Assembly (NCBI GenBank): GCA_002363955.1
Contig: DEXE01000007.1
Location: 375,965-439,964 of the forward strand
Source: Methylophaga sp. UBA3192
Lineage (GTDB): Bacteria; Pseudomonadota; Gammaproteobacteria; Nitrosococcales; Methylophagaceae
DNA: 64,000 nucleotides
Direction: 5' to 3'
Below, one piece after another: positions 8,638-18,303 of the stretch; positions within the stretch are counted from its first letter, which is position 1, and each line of letters opens with the position of its first letter. Below the pieces are notes generated by a model. The model was not told the origin of the DNA, did no database searches, and worked only from the letters and a program-made list of their open reading frames with translations. Made by a program: the position numbers and the translations under genes.

Positions 8638-9551
8638 CTTACAATTGACGCAGCAGGTCGACTGAAAACAATCGGGGCATCTGCATCCTCTTCAAATGTA
8701 ACCAGTTCCCAGCAATCTTCCTGGGCGATAAGTTTGCGTAATAAACGATTGTTTACTTCATGGCCTGATTTATGGCCAACAAACGCACCGATCAAACTGT
8801 GGCCAAGTAAATACAAATCGCCGATGGCATCAAGCACTTTATGACGCACAAATTCATCTTCATAACGCAGACCATCTTCATTCAGCACCCGGAAATCATC
8901 GACCACAATGGCATTATCCATACTGCCGCCAAGTGCCAGATTCATTTCCCGCAATTTTTCGATATCTTTCATAAAACCAAAGGTTCTGGCACGACTGACT
9001 TCACGAACAAATGATGTGGAGGAGAAATCAACATCAACCTGTTGTGGTCTGCCAGTAAATGCAGGATGTTCAAAATCGATAGTAAAAGAGACTTTGAACC
9101 CCTCAAATGGCTCAAATTTAGCCCACTTATCGCCATCTTCCAGTAATACCGGTTTTTTAATACGAATAAATTGCTTGGCAACTGACTGTTCTTCAATACC
9201 CGCAGACTGCACCAGAAATACAAATGGGCCGGCACTGCCGTCCATGATGGGTACTTCAGCTGCATTCAGATCAATATAAGCGTTATCAATACCCAGCCCG
9301 GCAAAGGCTGACAACAAATGTTCCACTGTTGAAACCCGCTGACCATTTTGTATCAATGTGGTTGACAGGGCAGTCTCACCCACATTTTCAGCTTTGGCCT
9401 CAATTTCAACAACCGGGTCCAGATCGACTCGTCGGAAAATAATGCCAGTATTAGGGGCAGCCGGGCGCAATGTTAAATAAACCATTTCACCGCTGTGTAA
9501 TCCTACACCTGTGGCACGAATCACATTTTTCAATGTTCGCTGCTTAATCAA
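8634..9551 (-). CDS. lpxC: UDP-3-O-acyl-N-acetylglucosamine deacetylase
   Basis: Zinc deacetylase and committed step of lipid A synthesis, 305 residues. Zinc ligands His78 (VEHLLSAFAGLG), His237 and Asp241 (RHKVLDAIGD) and catalytic His264 (HKSGHEVNN) sit at the positions expected from E. coli LpxC. The product starts IKQRTLKNVIRATGVGLHSG, like E. coli, but the start codon is TTG (9551), preceded by a G-rich ribosome site nine bases away. It is the last gene of the division cluster, 71 bp after ftsZ, and may have its own promoter in that gap. Confidence 0.97.
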   Translation of the reverse strand: MIKQRTLKNVIRATGVGLHSGEMVYLTLRPAAPNTGIIFRRVDLDPVVEIEAKAENVGETALSTTLIQNGQRVSTVEHLLSAFAGLGIDNAYIDLNAAEVPIMDGSAGPFVFLVQSAGIEEQSVAKQFIRIKKPVLLEDGDKWAKFEPFEGFKVSFTIDFEHPAFTGRPQQVDVDFSSTSFVREVSRARTFGFMKDIEKLREMNLALGGSMDNAIVVDDFRVLNEDGLRYEDEFVRHKVLDAIGDLYLLGHSLIGAFVGHKSGHEVNNRLLRKLIAQEDCWELVTFEEDADAPIVFSRPAASIVS

Positions 9552-9622
9552 GGTGCTTTACCCCCTTCTAGTTTAATCATCCGACAATAATATCATAGGC
9601 TTATATTACTCGACCATCTACG

Positions 9623-10780
9623 TTAGTCAGCTTGTCTGCGTAAGAAGGCTGGAATGTCTAAATAATCCATATTGACATCACCATTAGCCGCTTGTTTGTG
9701 CTCATTATTCCGACCATTTCGTAAAACAGTTGGTTCATCATAATCAATATCAATCGGTTTCTTGACAATTTCAATTTGCGGCGAAGCAGTTGTTTCAACC
9801 GGTTTTACTACCGCTGCTCTGGCAGCGCCTAAACCAGTCGCCACAACCGTGACACGTAATTCATCTGTCATTTCCGGATCAATAACGGTACCCACAACTA
9901 CTGTGGCGTCTTCTGATGCGAATTCTTTAATGGTATTACCCACCTCTTCGAATTCACCGATACTCATATCAAGACCAGCAGTAATGTTTACCAGTACACC
10001 ACGGGCACCAGCCAAATCGACATCTTCCAATAAAGGACTGGAAACGGCTAGTCTGGCGGCTTCTGATGCACGGTTTTCACCTGAAGCACGACCGGTACCC
10101 ATCATTGCCATACCCATTTCTGACATAACAGTGCGTACGTCAGCAAAGTCGACGTTGATCATACCTTCGCGGGTAATCAGTTCAGCAATACCCTGAACAG
10201 CGCCCAGCAGTACATCATTGGCTGATTTAAAAGCATTCAAAAGGCTCATTTCTTTGCCCAACACTTTCAGCAGTTTTTCATTTGGAATTGTAATCAGTGA
10301 ATCTACATGCTGACTTAACTCTTCGATGCCAGCTGTAGCGACTTTCAGTCTTTTGCCACCTTCAAATGGGAAGGGCTTAGTCACCACGGCAACCGTTAAA
10401 ATGCCCATTTCTTTAGCCACCTGAGCGACTACTGGAGCAGCACCGGTACCCGTTCCACCACCCATGCCGGCAGTAATAAAGACCATATCTGCGCCGCGGA
10501 TCACATCCATAATGCGTTCACGATCTTCCAATGCGGCCTGACGACCAACATCCGGATTGGCACCCGCACCAAGCCCCTTGGTGATATCAGTACCTAATTG
10601 TAGATGCGTAGTGGCATTACTTTTACGTAACGCCTGAGCATCTGTATTGGCACAAATAAAATCCACACCTTCAATTTTATTGGCCACCATGTGTTCCAAA
10701 GCGTTACCGCCACCGCCACCGACACCGATGACTTTGATAACCGCATTTGCTGTATATGTATCAATCAATTCAAATGTCAT
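9623..10780 (-). CDS. ftsZ: Cell division GTPase FtsZ
   Basis: Tubulin-like GTPase forming the cytokinetic ring. The 385-residue product has the tubulin signature GGGTGTG (107-113), an N-terminal GVGGGGGNA nucleotide-binding loop, a T7-like NVDFADV segment, a variable linker and the conserved C-terminal peptide DYLDIPAFLRRQAD, which binds FtsA and ZipA. It follows ftsA after 36 bp, one of the few non-overlapping junctions in the cluster, which suggests an extra translation or transcription start for high expression. Confidence 0.98.
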   Translation of the reverse strand: MTFELIDTYTANAVIKVIGVGGGGGNALEHMVANKIEGVDFICANTDAQALRKSNATTHLQLGTDITKGLGAGANPDVGRQAALEDRERIMDVIRGADMVFITAGMGGGTGTGAAPVVAQVAKEMGILTVAVVTKPFPFEGGKRLKVATAGIEELSQHVDSLITIPNEKLLKVLGKEMSLLNAFKSANDVLLGAVQGIAELITREGMINVDFADVRTVMSEMGMAMMGTGRASGENRASEAARLAVSSPLLEDVDLAGARGVLVNITAGLDMSIGEFEEVGNTIKEFASEDATVVVGTVIDPEMTDELRVTVVATGLGAARAAVVKPVETTASPQIEIVKKPIDIDYDEPTVLRNGRNNEHKQAANGDVNMDYLDIPAFLRRQAD

Positions 10781-10816
10781 GATTTTCTCCCCTCTTCATT
10801 TACTAACAAGGCTTGC

Positions 10817-12067
10817 TCAGAAATTGCCCTGAAACCAACTTTTCATTCTGGCAAGCATTCCTTTAAAACCATCCGAAATCACAGATTCACTGTGTCCGGT
10901 ACTCACTTGTTCATTGCCAAACAGTAATAAACCCACACCTGTGGCATGGATTGGATTACGTACTACATCAACTAAACCACCAACATGCTGTGGTACACCA
11001 AGTCTTACCGGCAGATGAAAGACTTCTTCTGCCAGTTCAATTGCACCTTCCATTTTCGAACTGCCGCCGGTTAATACCACTCCGGCAGCTAACATTTCCT
11101 CAAAGCCACTGCGTCGCAATTCGGCCTGAACCAGCATTAATAATTCTTCATAACGTGGCTCAACCACTTCAGCCAGTGTCTGTCTCGCTAACTGACGTGG
11201 TGGTCTGTCACCAACACTCGGCACTTCAATGGTTTCGTCTTCCCGTGCCAACTGGGTAAGCGCACAGGCATATTTAATTTTGATTTCTTCGGCATACTGA
11301 GTAGGTGTTCTTAATGCCACCGCAATATCGTTGGTGACTTGATCACCCGCAATAGGAATGACTGCGGTATGACGAATTGCACCATCAATGAACACCGCAA
11401 TATCCGTGGTGCCACCACCGATATCGACTAAGCAGACACCTAATTCTTTTTCATCCTGTTCCAGTACCGAATAACTGGAAGCCATTTGCTCAAGAATGAT
11501 GCCATCTACCACCAGCCCACATCGCTCTATACATTTGGTGATATTTTGGGCGGCACTGACTGCCCCGGTAATCAGATGAACCTTGGCTTCCAGGCGAACC
11601 CCTGACATGCCGATGGGTTCACGAATACCTTCCTGGTTATCGATAATGAATTCCTGAGGCAATACATGCAGTAATTGTTGATCGCCGGGGAAATGCACCG
11701 CTCTGGCAGCATCCAATACCCGGTCTAAATCACCCTGGGTCACTTCCTTATCCCGAATAGCAACGGTACCATGCGAATTCAGACTACGAATATGGCTACC
11801 CGCGATACCGGCAAAAACCGAATGGATCTGGCACCCCGCCATCAGCTCGGCTTCTTCTACCGCACGCTGGATGGATTGGACTGTGGATTCAATATTGACA
11901 ACGACACCTTTTTTCATGCCTCTGGCCGGGTGTGAACCAATACCGATAATTTCCAGCTTATTCTCGTTAGGCCCGGCATCCAGAATCGGGGCTGCAACAA
12001 TCGCAACCACCTTGGAAGTTCCGATATCCAATCCGACAATCAGTTCTCTTTCAATTCGTTTCGACAT
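10817..12067 (-). CDS. ftsA: Cell division protein FtsA
   Basis: Actin-like ATPase that tethers FtsZ filaments to the inner membrane and recruits later division proteins. 416 residues; the phosphate 1 motif is GLDIGTSKV near the N-terminus and the phosphate 2 region is VDIGGGTTDIAVF. The adenosine-binding region reads LTGGSSKMEGA. The C-terminus KGMLARMKSWFQGNF is the expected amphipathic membrane-targeting helix. Its ATG shares one base with the ftsQ stop. Confidence 0.97.
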   Translation of the reverse strand: MSKRIERELIVGLDIGTSKVVAIVAAPILDAGPNENKLEIIGIGSHPARGMKKGVVVNIESTVQSIQRAVEEAELMAGCQIHSVFAGIAGSHIRSLNSHGTVAIRDKEVTQGDLDRVLDAARAVHFPGDQQLLHVLPQEFIIDNQEGIREPIGMSGVRLEAKVHLITGAVSAAQNITKCIERCGLVVDGIILEQMASSYSVLEQDEKELGVCLVDIGGGTTDIAVFIDGAIRHTAVIPIAGDQVTNDIAVALRTPTQYAEEIKIKYACALTQLAREDETIEVPSVGDRPPRQLARQTLAEVVEPRYEELLMLVQAELRRSGFEEMLAAGVVLTGGSSKMEGAIELAEEVFHLPVRLGVPQHVGGLVDVVRNPIHATGVGLLLFGNEQVSTGHSESVISDGFKGMLARMKSWFQGNF

Positions 12068-12852
12068 TACACAATTCCATTAAAATCAGGTTGCTTACCG
12101 TTTTTCCAGACAACTGCTAGCCCGTTGGTATAGCGCATATCTACAATTTCGATTAGTTCGCGATAGCTCGCCAGAGGCCCTTCGAATACCCGAATAAATC
12201 GAGCTAAACGTTGTTCGCTTGCCGCTCGACCCAGCTGTAGTTGCATATCATCAGTAAATTTCACTTGCCATGAGCGACGTTCATCCATGGTCAGACTTTT
12301 CACTCTTAAACCTAATTTATCCACCGACTGCTGGATCGTGACTAACTGTCGTGCCATCAATTCACTGTTACCTTCAGGACCAAATAATTGAATAAGGCCT
12401 TCCGGCATTTTTCCACTATCGGGATAAAAAACTTGCCCACGCGTATTCACCAGACCGTTTTCATTCCAGCGGGCTATCGCCTGATGCTCACTCACCATCA
12501 GGTGCAATGTATCTGGCCAGACGCGTCTTACCTGTATCTGGGCTACCCATGGCAATGCCTCACCTGCCTGACGAATTCCCGCTACATTGACATCGAGGAA
12601 ACTGCCGGTAACGTAAGGGGTTACCGCTTCTATCAAAGCCTGTTTCTCGGTATTTATTAACTCACCTTCCACCGTCACATGCAGAATCGGCAAGGTATCG
12701 GTATTGTTCAGATACACCGTGCTGACAATCAATGTCAGCAACACCAATACGGTGCTGATATTTCTCATTTTGATCTTCCAGCTCACGCGTTCACGTGGCT
12801 TAACCACACGCGTGCGTGTTGCTCCAGCAGTTGGGCGTTTTCTGATAGCCAT
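12067..12852 (-). CDS. ftsQ: Cell division protein FtsQ
   Basis: Bitopic inner-membrane protein of the FtsQLB complex, 261 residues. A basic cytoplasmic N-terminus (about 28 residues, rich in Arg and Lys) precedes one transmembrane segment (ISTVLVLLTLIVSTVYL), a POTRA domain (LHVTVEGELINTEKQAL onward) and the FtsQ beta domain (LVNTRGQVFYPD, LFGPEGN). One-base overlaps join it to ddl upstream and ftsA downstream. Confidence 0.95.
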   Translation of the reverse strand: MAIRKRPTAGATRTRVVKPRERVSWKIKMRNISTVLVLLTLIVSTVYLNNTDTLPILHVTVEGELINTEKQALIEAVTPYVTGSFLDVNVAGIRQAGEALPWVAQIQVRRVWPDTLHLMVSEHQAIARWNENGLVNTRGQVFYPDSGKMPEGLIQLFGPEGNSELMARQLVTIQQSVDKLGLRVKSLTMDERRSWQVKFTDDMQLQLGRAASEQRLARFIRVFEGPLASYRELIEIVDMRYTNGLAVVWKNGKQPDFNGIV

Positions 12853-13790
12853 CAGCGTTTTAGCTCCAATGTGCCTTGCAGGATCTGTGTAACCAGATTT
12901 TCGAAACTGATTCCCGCCTGACGTGCAGCCATCGGCACCAGACTATGATCTGTCATACCGGGCACACTATTGGCTTCCAGTAAATAAAAGTCGCCGTGCT
13001 GATCAGCCATTACATCGATGCGGCCCCAGCCCGACATATTGAGGGCATTAAATGCTTTCACTGCCAGCTGCTGACAACGCTTTTCATCTGCTTCTGTCAG
13101 ACCGCATGGGCATAAATATTCTGTTGAATCTGCCAGGTATTTGGCTTCAAAATCGTAAAACTCTCTCGGCGTTTTTAACCGAATAACCGGTAATGCCTCA
13201 TCGTTTAAAATACTGATGGTGTATTCAGCGCCATGAACCCATTGTTCTGCAATCACTTCATCGTCATAGTCAAAAGCTAAGTCAATCGCCTGTTGCAGAG
13301 CTTCGGCAGAATTCACTTTGCTCATGCCAATGCTTGACCCCTCATTCACTGGCTTGATCACAATGGGCAGTCCCAATTCTTCAACAAGTTGTTGCGTATT
13401 GGATTGGCGATTTAACTGCATATATTTGGGTGTTGGTAATCCCTGGCCCTGCCAGACTTGTTTGCTAAGTCGTTTATTCATCGACAGCACTGCACCAGTA
13501 ATACCACTGCCGGTATAGGGGATCTGCAGAGATTGCAAAACACCCTGGATTTCACCATCTTCACCACCGCGGCCGTGCAAAATGATAAATGCCCGATCAA
13601 TACCTTCCTGACGTAAACGCTCACTAACTGATTTATCTACGTCAATTTCGACAGCATCAATTCCGATTGACTGCATCGCAGCAATGACAGCACGACCACT
13701 TTTCAATGAAATCTCACGTTCAGCAGAGCGACCGCCCAATAACACGGCAACCCGACCAAAGTTTTGCGGATTGAAAGTTACGTCGCTCAT
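12852..13790 (-). CDS. ddl: D-alanine--D-alanine ligase
   Basis: ATP-grasp enzyme making D-Ala-D-Ala for the peptidoglycan pentapeptide, 312 residues. Recognisable parts are VLLGGRSAEREISLKSG at the N-terminus, HGRGGEDGEIQG, the ATP-grasp loop NEGSSIGMSKV, and the metal-binding end LLEANSVPGMTDHSL. The gene is DdlB-like by its place between murB and ftsQ. It overlaps murB by four bases and ftsQ by one. Its substrate D-Ala comes from alanine racemase, encoded at 33.8 kb. Confidence 0.97.
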   Translation of the reverse strand: MSDVTFNPQNFGRVAVLLGGRSAEREISLKSGRAVIAAMQSIGIDAVEIDVDKSVSERLRQEGIDRAFIILHGRGGEDGEIQGVLQSLQIPYTGSGITGAVLSMNKRLSKQVWQGQGLPTPKYMQLNRQSNTQQLVEELGLPIVIKPVNEGSSIGMSKVNSAEALQQAIDLAFDYDDEVIAEQWVHGAEYTISILNDEALPVIRLKTPREFYDFEAKYLADSTEYLCPCGLTEADEKRCQQLAVKAFNALNMSGWGRIDVMADQHGDFYLLEANSVPGMTDHSLVPMAARQAGISFENLVTQILQGTLELKR

Positions 13791-14677
13791 GCATGTTCTC
13801 CGATAATGTGAACTTCGGGCACCAGGTTTACCTTTGTTTCTGCTTCCACACGTTGTCTTACCAGGTTAATCAGGGCTTCAATATCGGCTGCGCTCGCTGA
13901 GCCATCATTAACGATAAAGTTGGCATGTTTAGATGACACACTGGCCCCCCCTACTCGCACCCCTTTCAAACCACAGTGCTCAATTAACCTTCCGGCAAAA
14001 TCACCTTGCGGATTTCGAAACACTGAGCCTGCACAAGGCTGGTTAGTCGGTTGGCTGTCATTGCGCTTTTTCAATAATTGTCTGATCAGCGCTGTTTCGC
14101 TTACAGTATCCCCACGCTGCAAGTCCAGTGTGGCTGATACAAACCATTCTTTTTCCGGGAGCTCGACATGTCGATAGCTCACTTTAAAGTCACTTGCCGG
14201 ACGTTTTTTGAGCTCACCCTGACGGGTTACCGTAGTAGCCTCTGTTACCAGCTGCCAGGTTTCGGAGCCATGTGCACCGGCATTCATTGCCAATGCACCG
14301 CCAAATGTTCCCGGTATACCGGCTAAAAATGCTGCTCCACTTAATCCATGCTTTGCGGATTGTCTGGCAACTTTACTGCAGTAAACGCCTACTTCGGCAG
14401 TGACAGTCTGTCCATCAAACTCCAGGGCCTGCATGGTACCAGCCGTGCTAATCACCGTTCCGGCAAAGCCACCATCCCGTATTAATAAATTGCTACCCAG
14501 CCCCAACCAGAGCAAGGGTTCATTGGCTGGCAGCTGGCGCAAAAAAGTGGCCAGATCATGTTTATCTTTAGGTTGATAAAACCGCTGAGCAATGCCTCCC
14601 ACACGCCAGGAGGTGTGTTGTGATAAAGGCTCATTTGTTTTTAACTCACCTTGTAATGCCGTAAACATGGAGACCAT
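13787..14677 (-). CDS. murB: UDP-N-acetylenolpyruvoylglucosamine reductase
   Basis: FAD/NADPH enzyme that reduces enolpyruvyl-UDP-GlcNAc to UDP-MurNAc. 296 residues, which is the shorter type II length. The FAD-binding part shows HTSWRVGG, WLGLGSNLLIRDGGFAG and GIPGTFGGALAMNAGAHG; the catalytic serine lies in CAGSVFRNP and the end carries GGASVSSKHANFIVN. It begins at the stop codon of murC (one-base overlap) and overlaps ddl by four bases. Confidence 0.96.
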   Translation of the reverse strand: MVSMFTALQGELKTNEPLSQHTSWRVGGIAQRFYQPKDKHDLATFLRQLPANEPLLWLGLGSNLLIRDGGFAGTVISTAGTMQALEFDGQTVTAEVGVYCSKVARQSAKHGLSGAAFLAGIPGTFGGALAMNAGAHGSETWQLVTEATTVTRQGELKKRPASDFKVSYRHVELPEKEWFVSATLDLQRGDTVSETALIRQLLKKRNDSQPTNQPCAGSVFRNPQGDFAGRLIEHCGLKGVRVGGASVSSKHANFIVNDGSASAADIEALINLVRQRVEAETKVNLVPEVHIIGEHA

Positions 14678-16101
14678 CAGTTCAGCCCCTCAAGTTTATT
14701 ATCCAATTCTTTAGCTATTGCACCGATATCGCCTGCACCAAGTGTCAGCAGCAAATCATGTTCCTGGAGCAAACCGGGAAGCACTGAAAACAAGGCTTGT
14801 TTATCCTCAGCAAATACCGGCTCAACCTGACCACGCAGACGGATGGCACGGCATAAACTCCGAGCATCTGCACCGGCAATTTTATTTTCGCCTGCCGGGT
14901 AGACCTCCAACACAATCAAAACGTCAACTGTTGAAAGCACGCGAGCAAAATCTTCAAATAAATCTCGGGTACGGGTATAACGATGTGGCTGAAAGATCAC
15001 CACTAAACGCCTATCAGGCCAACCGCCACGACTGGCGGCAATTGTGGCAGCAATTTCTGTCGGATGATGACCATAGTCATCAACCAACAGCACCTGTCCC
15101 TGAGGCATTTGTTTTTCACCAAGCAGGTTAAACCGCCGACCAACACCATCAAACTTCAATAACCCACGTTGACAAGCAGCAATGTCCACACCCAGGTTAC
15201 GAGCGACTGATAAGGCAGCAGTGGCATTCAGCGCGTTGTGTAAGCCAGGCATATTTAATCGAATCTGATATTGCTCACCACTTCGGGCTTCGTTAACCGT
15301 AAACTCACTCTGTCCCTGATATTGCTTGAGATTACTGACTCGGAAATCGGCACGAGCATCTTGTCCGTAGGTGGTTACAGGACGGGTAACTTCCGGCAGA
15401 ATGCTCTCAACTACTGCATCGTCGATACATAACACGGCCAGCCCATAGAAAGGCAAGTGATGTAAAAACTCGACAAACGTTGCTTTGAGTTTCTCAAAAT
15501 CGCCTTCGTAGGTTTCCATATGATCGTTATCGATATTCGTCACGATGGCGATCATCGGTTGCAGATATAAAAATGACGCATCACTTTCATCCGCTTCTGC
15601 AACAAGATATCGACCTGTGCCTAACCGTGCATTGGAACCCGCACTGTTTAAACGGCCACCGATAACAAATGTCGGATCCAGCTCACCTTCACTTAGCAGT
15701 GCGGCTGTTAAACTTGTTGTGGTGGTTTTGCCATGTGTGCCCGCCACAGCAATGCCATAACTGAAACGCATTAACTCAGCCAGCATTTCTGCTCTTGGCA
15801 CGACTGGAATCCGTTGTTCGCGAGCAGCGATGACTTCTACATTGTCAGTACTCACTGCTGTTGTAACAACCACAACATCAGCACCCTTCAGATATTCAGC
15901 ATCATGGCCAATCATGATGTTGGCACCCAGTTGACGCAGATGCTGGATTAAACTGTTTTCATGCAAATCGGATCCGCTGACCTGATATCCCAGATTCAAC
16001 AATACTTCGGCAATGCCACCCATACCGACGCCACCAATACCAATAAAATGGATGTGTTTGACCCGACTTTGCATTGCTGAGGTTAATTTAGCCATGGGCA
16101 T
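14677..16101 (-). CDS. murC: UDP-N-acetylmuramate--L-alanine ligase
   Basis: Mur ligase adding the first amino acid, L-Ala, to UDP-MurNAc; 474 residues. The Rossmann N-domain has HFIGIGGVGMGG, the ATP-binding loop is GTHGKTTTT, the central domain has EADESDASF and NIDNDHME, and the C-domain has DDYGHHPTEI. ATG 16101 overlaps murG by 14 bases; ATG 16095, two codons on, would also fit. Confidence 0.97.
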   Translation of the reverse strand: MPMAKLTSAMQSRVKHIHFIGIGGVGMGGIAEVLLNLGYQVSGSDLHENSLIQHLRQLGANIMIGHDAEYLKGADVVVVTTAVSTDNVEVIAAREQRIPVVPRAEMLAELMRFSYGIAVAGTHGKTTTTSLTAALLSEGELDPTFVIGGRLNSAGSNARLGTGRYLVAEADESDASFLYLQPMIAIVTNIDNDHMETYEGDFEKLKATFVEFLHHLPFYGLAVLCIDDAVVESILPEVTRPVTTYGQDARADFRVSNLKQYQGQSEFTVNEARSGEQYQIRLNMPGLHNALNATAALSVARNLGVDIAACQRGLLKFDGVGRRFNLLGEKQMPQGQVLLVDDYGHHPTEIAATIAASRGGWPDRRLVVIFQPHRYTRTRDLFEDFARVLSTVDVLIVLEVYPAGENKIAGADARSLCRAIRLRGQVEPVFAEDKQALFSVLPGLLQEHDLLLTLGAGDIGAIAKELDNKLEGLN

Positions 16102-17167
16102 ACTCCAGACAGATATCGGCTATCTGCATTGCTGTACCTGGTTTTGCCAGCTTTCTTGCCTGTATTGCCATATTTTCTAATTGTTTTCGGTCATCCAGTA
16201 ACGATAAAAGCGATGCAGCAAGGTCTTCAGGATTGAGATCCGAATCGTTTATAAGTAGTGCGGCACCAGCATCTTTTAATGCCTGGGCATTATGTGTCTG
16301 ATGATCATCCACAGCGTATGGATAAGGAACCAATATGGCCGCTACCCCTGCCGCCGCAACTTCTGCTACCGTTAATGCTCCGGCACGACATATCACCAGA
16401 TCGGCTTCACCATAGGCTTTTGCCATATCATCAATAAATTTAGTCACCGTTCCATCAACACCGGCTTGTTCATATGCCTGTTGGCAATCAGTAAAATGGC
16501 TGTCGCCACATTGATGAGTAACTTCAATCACATGTTTTGTTTTGAGCATTGCCAGCGCCCGAGGTACAACCTGATTTAAACTTTTTGCTCCCAGGCTACC
16601 ACCTAAAACCAGCACTTTAGTTGATTGCTTGGTTCGTGCAGCGTAACGAACCTGCGGTTCGGCTAACTGTTCTATTTGTTTTCGTACGGGATTGCCTACC
16701 CATCTGGTTTTAACTGTCTGGGTAAAACTGTTTTCAAAGCCCTGCAGGACTTGCCTTGCAATCTTGGCCAGTAAACGGTTTGTCAAGCCGGCGATAGCAT
16801 TCTGTTCATGAATTATCAAAGGTTTACCCGACAGCCATGCTGCCAATCCACCGGGGCCAGAAGCAAACCCACCTAAGCCAATCACGACATCGGGTTGAAA
16901 GCGCTTAATCACTTTTCCGGATTCCAGTACAGCTCGCAATATTCTGAATGGAGCCACTAACCAGCCAAATAATCCGTTGCCACGTAAGCCTTTAATAGGA
17001 ATCAAATTCAACTTAAATGCTGCCGCAGGTACCAGACGAGATTCGATACCGCGCTCAGTACCAATCCATTCAATGTCCACTGAACGGGTTCGCAATTCTT
17101 CAGCCACGGCCAAAGCTGGGAACACATGTCCACCGGTGCCACCTGCCATAATCAATACACGCGTCAT
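16088..17167 (-). CDS. murG: Undecaprenyl-PP-MurNAc-pentapeptide GlcNAc transferase
   Basis: Peripheral inner-membrane GT-B glycosyltransferase that turns lipid I into lipid II, 359 residues. G-loops are visible as MAGGTGGHVFPA near the N-terminus and VLGGSLGAKSLN in the second domain. The donor-binding region reads CRAGALTVAEVAAAG and VPYPYAVDDHQTHNA. It overlaps ftsW by four bases and murC by 14. Confidence 0.97.
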   Translation of the reverse strand: MTRVLIMAGGTGGHVFPALAVAEELRTRSVDIEWIGTERGIESRLVPAAAFKLNLIPIKGLRGNGLFGWLVAPFRILRAVLESGKVIKRFQPDVVIGLGGFASGPGGLAAWLSGKPLIIHEQNAIAGLTNRLLAKIARQVLQGFENSFTQTVKTRWVGNPVRKQIEQLAEPQVRYAARTKQSTKVLVLGGSLGAKSLNQVVPRALAMLKTKHVIEVTHQCGDSHFTDCQQAYEQAGVDGTVTKFIDDMAKAYGEADLVICRAGALTVAEVAAAGVAAILVPYPYAVDDHQTHNAQALKDAGAALLINDSDLNPEDLAASLLSLLDDRKQLENMAIQARKLAKPGTAMQIADICLEYAHG

Positions 17168-18303
17168 CGTTTGACCCTCGCTGACGCTTTTTCCGGCTGG
17201 CGTGTTTCCAAATCAACGCGTAGCAGCAAGCCAATTGCCACACAAACAATGACAAGACTACTACCGCCATAACTCATTAATGGCAGGGTTAATCCTTTGG
17301 TGGGTAACACCCCCATATTGACGCCAATATTCACGCAGGCCTGCAGACCCAACCATACCGAAATGCCATAAGCAATTTGGGCACCAAATAATTGTCCGGC
17401 TTCTTCAGCAGCGCGACCAATGGCCAATGCACGCCAAATCATTACCAAAAACAAGCCAATCACAGTGACTGCGCCAATCAACCCCAGTTCTTCTGCCAAA
17501 ATTGAAAAAAGAAAGTCAGTATGTGCTTCAGGCAGATAAAACAGCTTTTGCATGCTGCTACCGAGCCCGACACCCAACCAGTCACCACGCCCAAAGGCAA
17601 TAAGCGCTTGTGTTAACTGAAATCCACTGCCAAACGGGTCGGCCCATGGATCCATAAAACTTTGCAGTCGTTGTAAACGATAAGGTGCGATCCACACCAT
17701 CATCGCAAACAGTCCAGCCAGAATACCGATTAAACCGATAAACACATCGAGCCTTGCCCCGCCAAGGAACATCATCACCAGAACGGTAGATAAAATCACC
17801 ACAATGGACCCCATGTCAGGCTGCATCAGTAACAATACTGCTGCCACACTTAAAAGCAGTAATGGCGAAAGGACCTTTAATAATGACGTATTTAACTGGC
17901 CATGATGACGCTGCAGATAATCTGCCACATAAATAATGGCAAACAACTTGATTAACTCAGCCACCTGAAGATTCACCGGCCCCAAAGGTAACCAGCGTGA
18001 GCTACCGTTCACTTCACGACCAACCCCCGGTATAAGCACCAGGACCAACAGTCCCACACCTACCATCAACAACATTGGCGCCATTTGTTGCCAATGAGAT
18101 AAACGGATAGAAATAACACACCATGCAAAGAATAATCCCAGCATCGCAAAAGCGGCCTGACGGATAAAGAAATATAAGGGTTGGCCGGTTTTATTCTCAG
18201 CAATAGTAATTGATGCTGAACAGACCATAATAAGGCCAATAAGCAGCAAAGCTAATGTTGCCATTATTAGCTTGGAATCAAAGTGGGCACTTACACGACT
18301 CAT
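17164..18303 (-). CDS. ftsW: Lipid II polymerase of the divisome, FtsW
   Basis: SEDS-family peptidoglycan glycosyltransferase working with FtsI. 379 residues with about ten hydrophobic transmembrane segments from residue 12 to 365. Conserved loops include QPDMGSIVVI, LTQALIAFGRGDWLGVGLG, HTDFLFSILAEELG and LPLMSYGGSSL. Both gene boundaries overlap neighbours by four bases. Confidence 0.96.
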   Translation of the reverse strand: MSRVSAHFDSKLIMATLALLLIGLIMVCSASITIAENKTGQPLYFFIRQAAFAMLGLFFAWCVISIRLSHWQQMAPMLLMVGVGLLVLVLIPGVGREVNGSSRWLPLGPVNLQVAELIKLFAIIYVADYLQRHHGQLNTSLLKVLSPLLLLSVAAVLLLMQPDMGSIVVILSTVLVMMFLGGARLDVFIGLIGILAGLFAMMVWIAPYRLQRLQSFMDPWADPFGSGFQLTQALIAFGRGDWLGVGLGSSMQKLFYLPEAHTDFLFSILAEELGLIGAVTVIGLFLVMIWRALAIGRAAEEAGQLFGAQIAYGISVWLGLQACVNIGVNMGVLPTKGLTLPLMSYGGSSLVIVCVAIGLLLRVDLETRQPEKASARVKR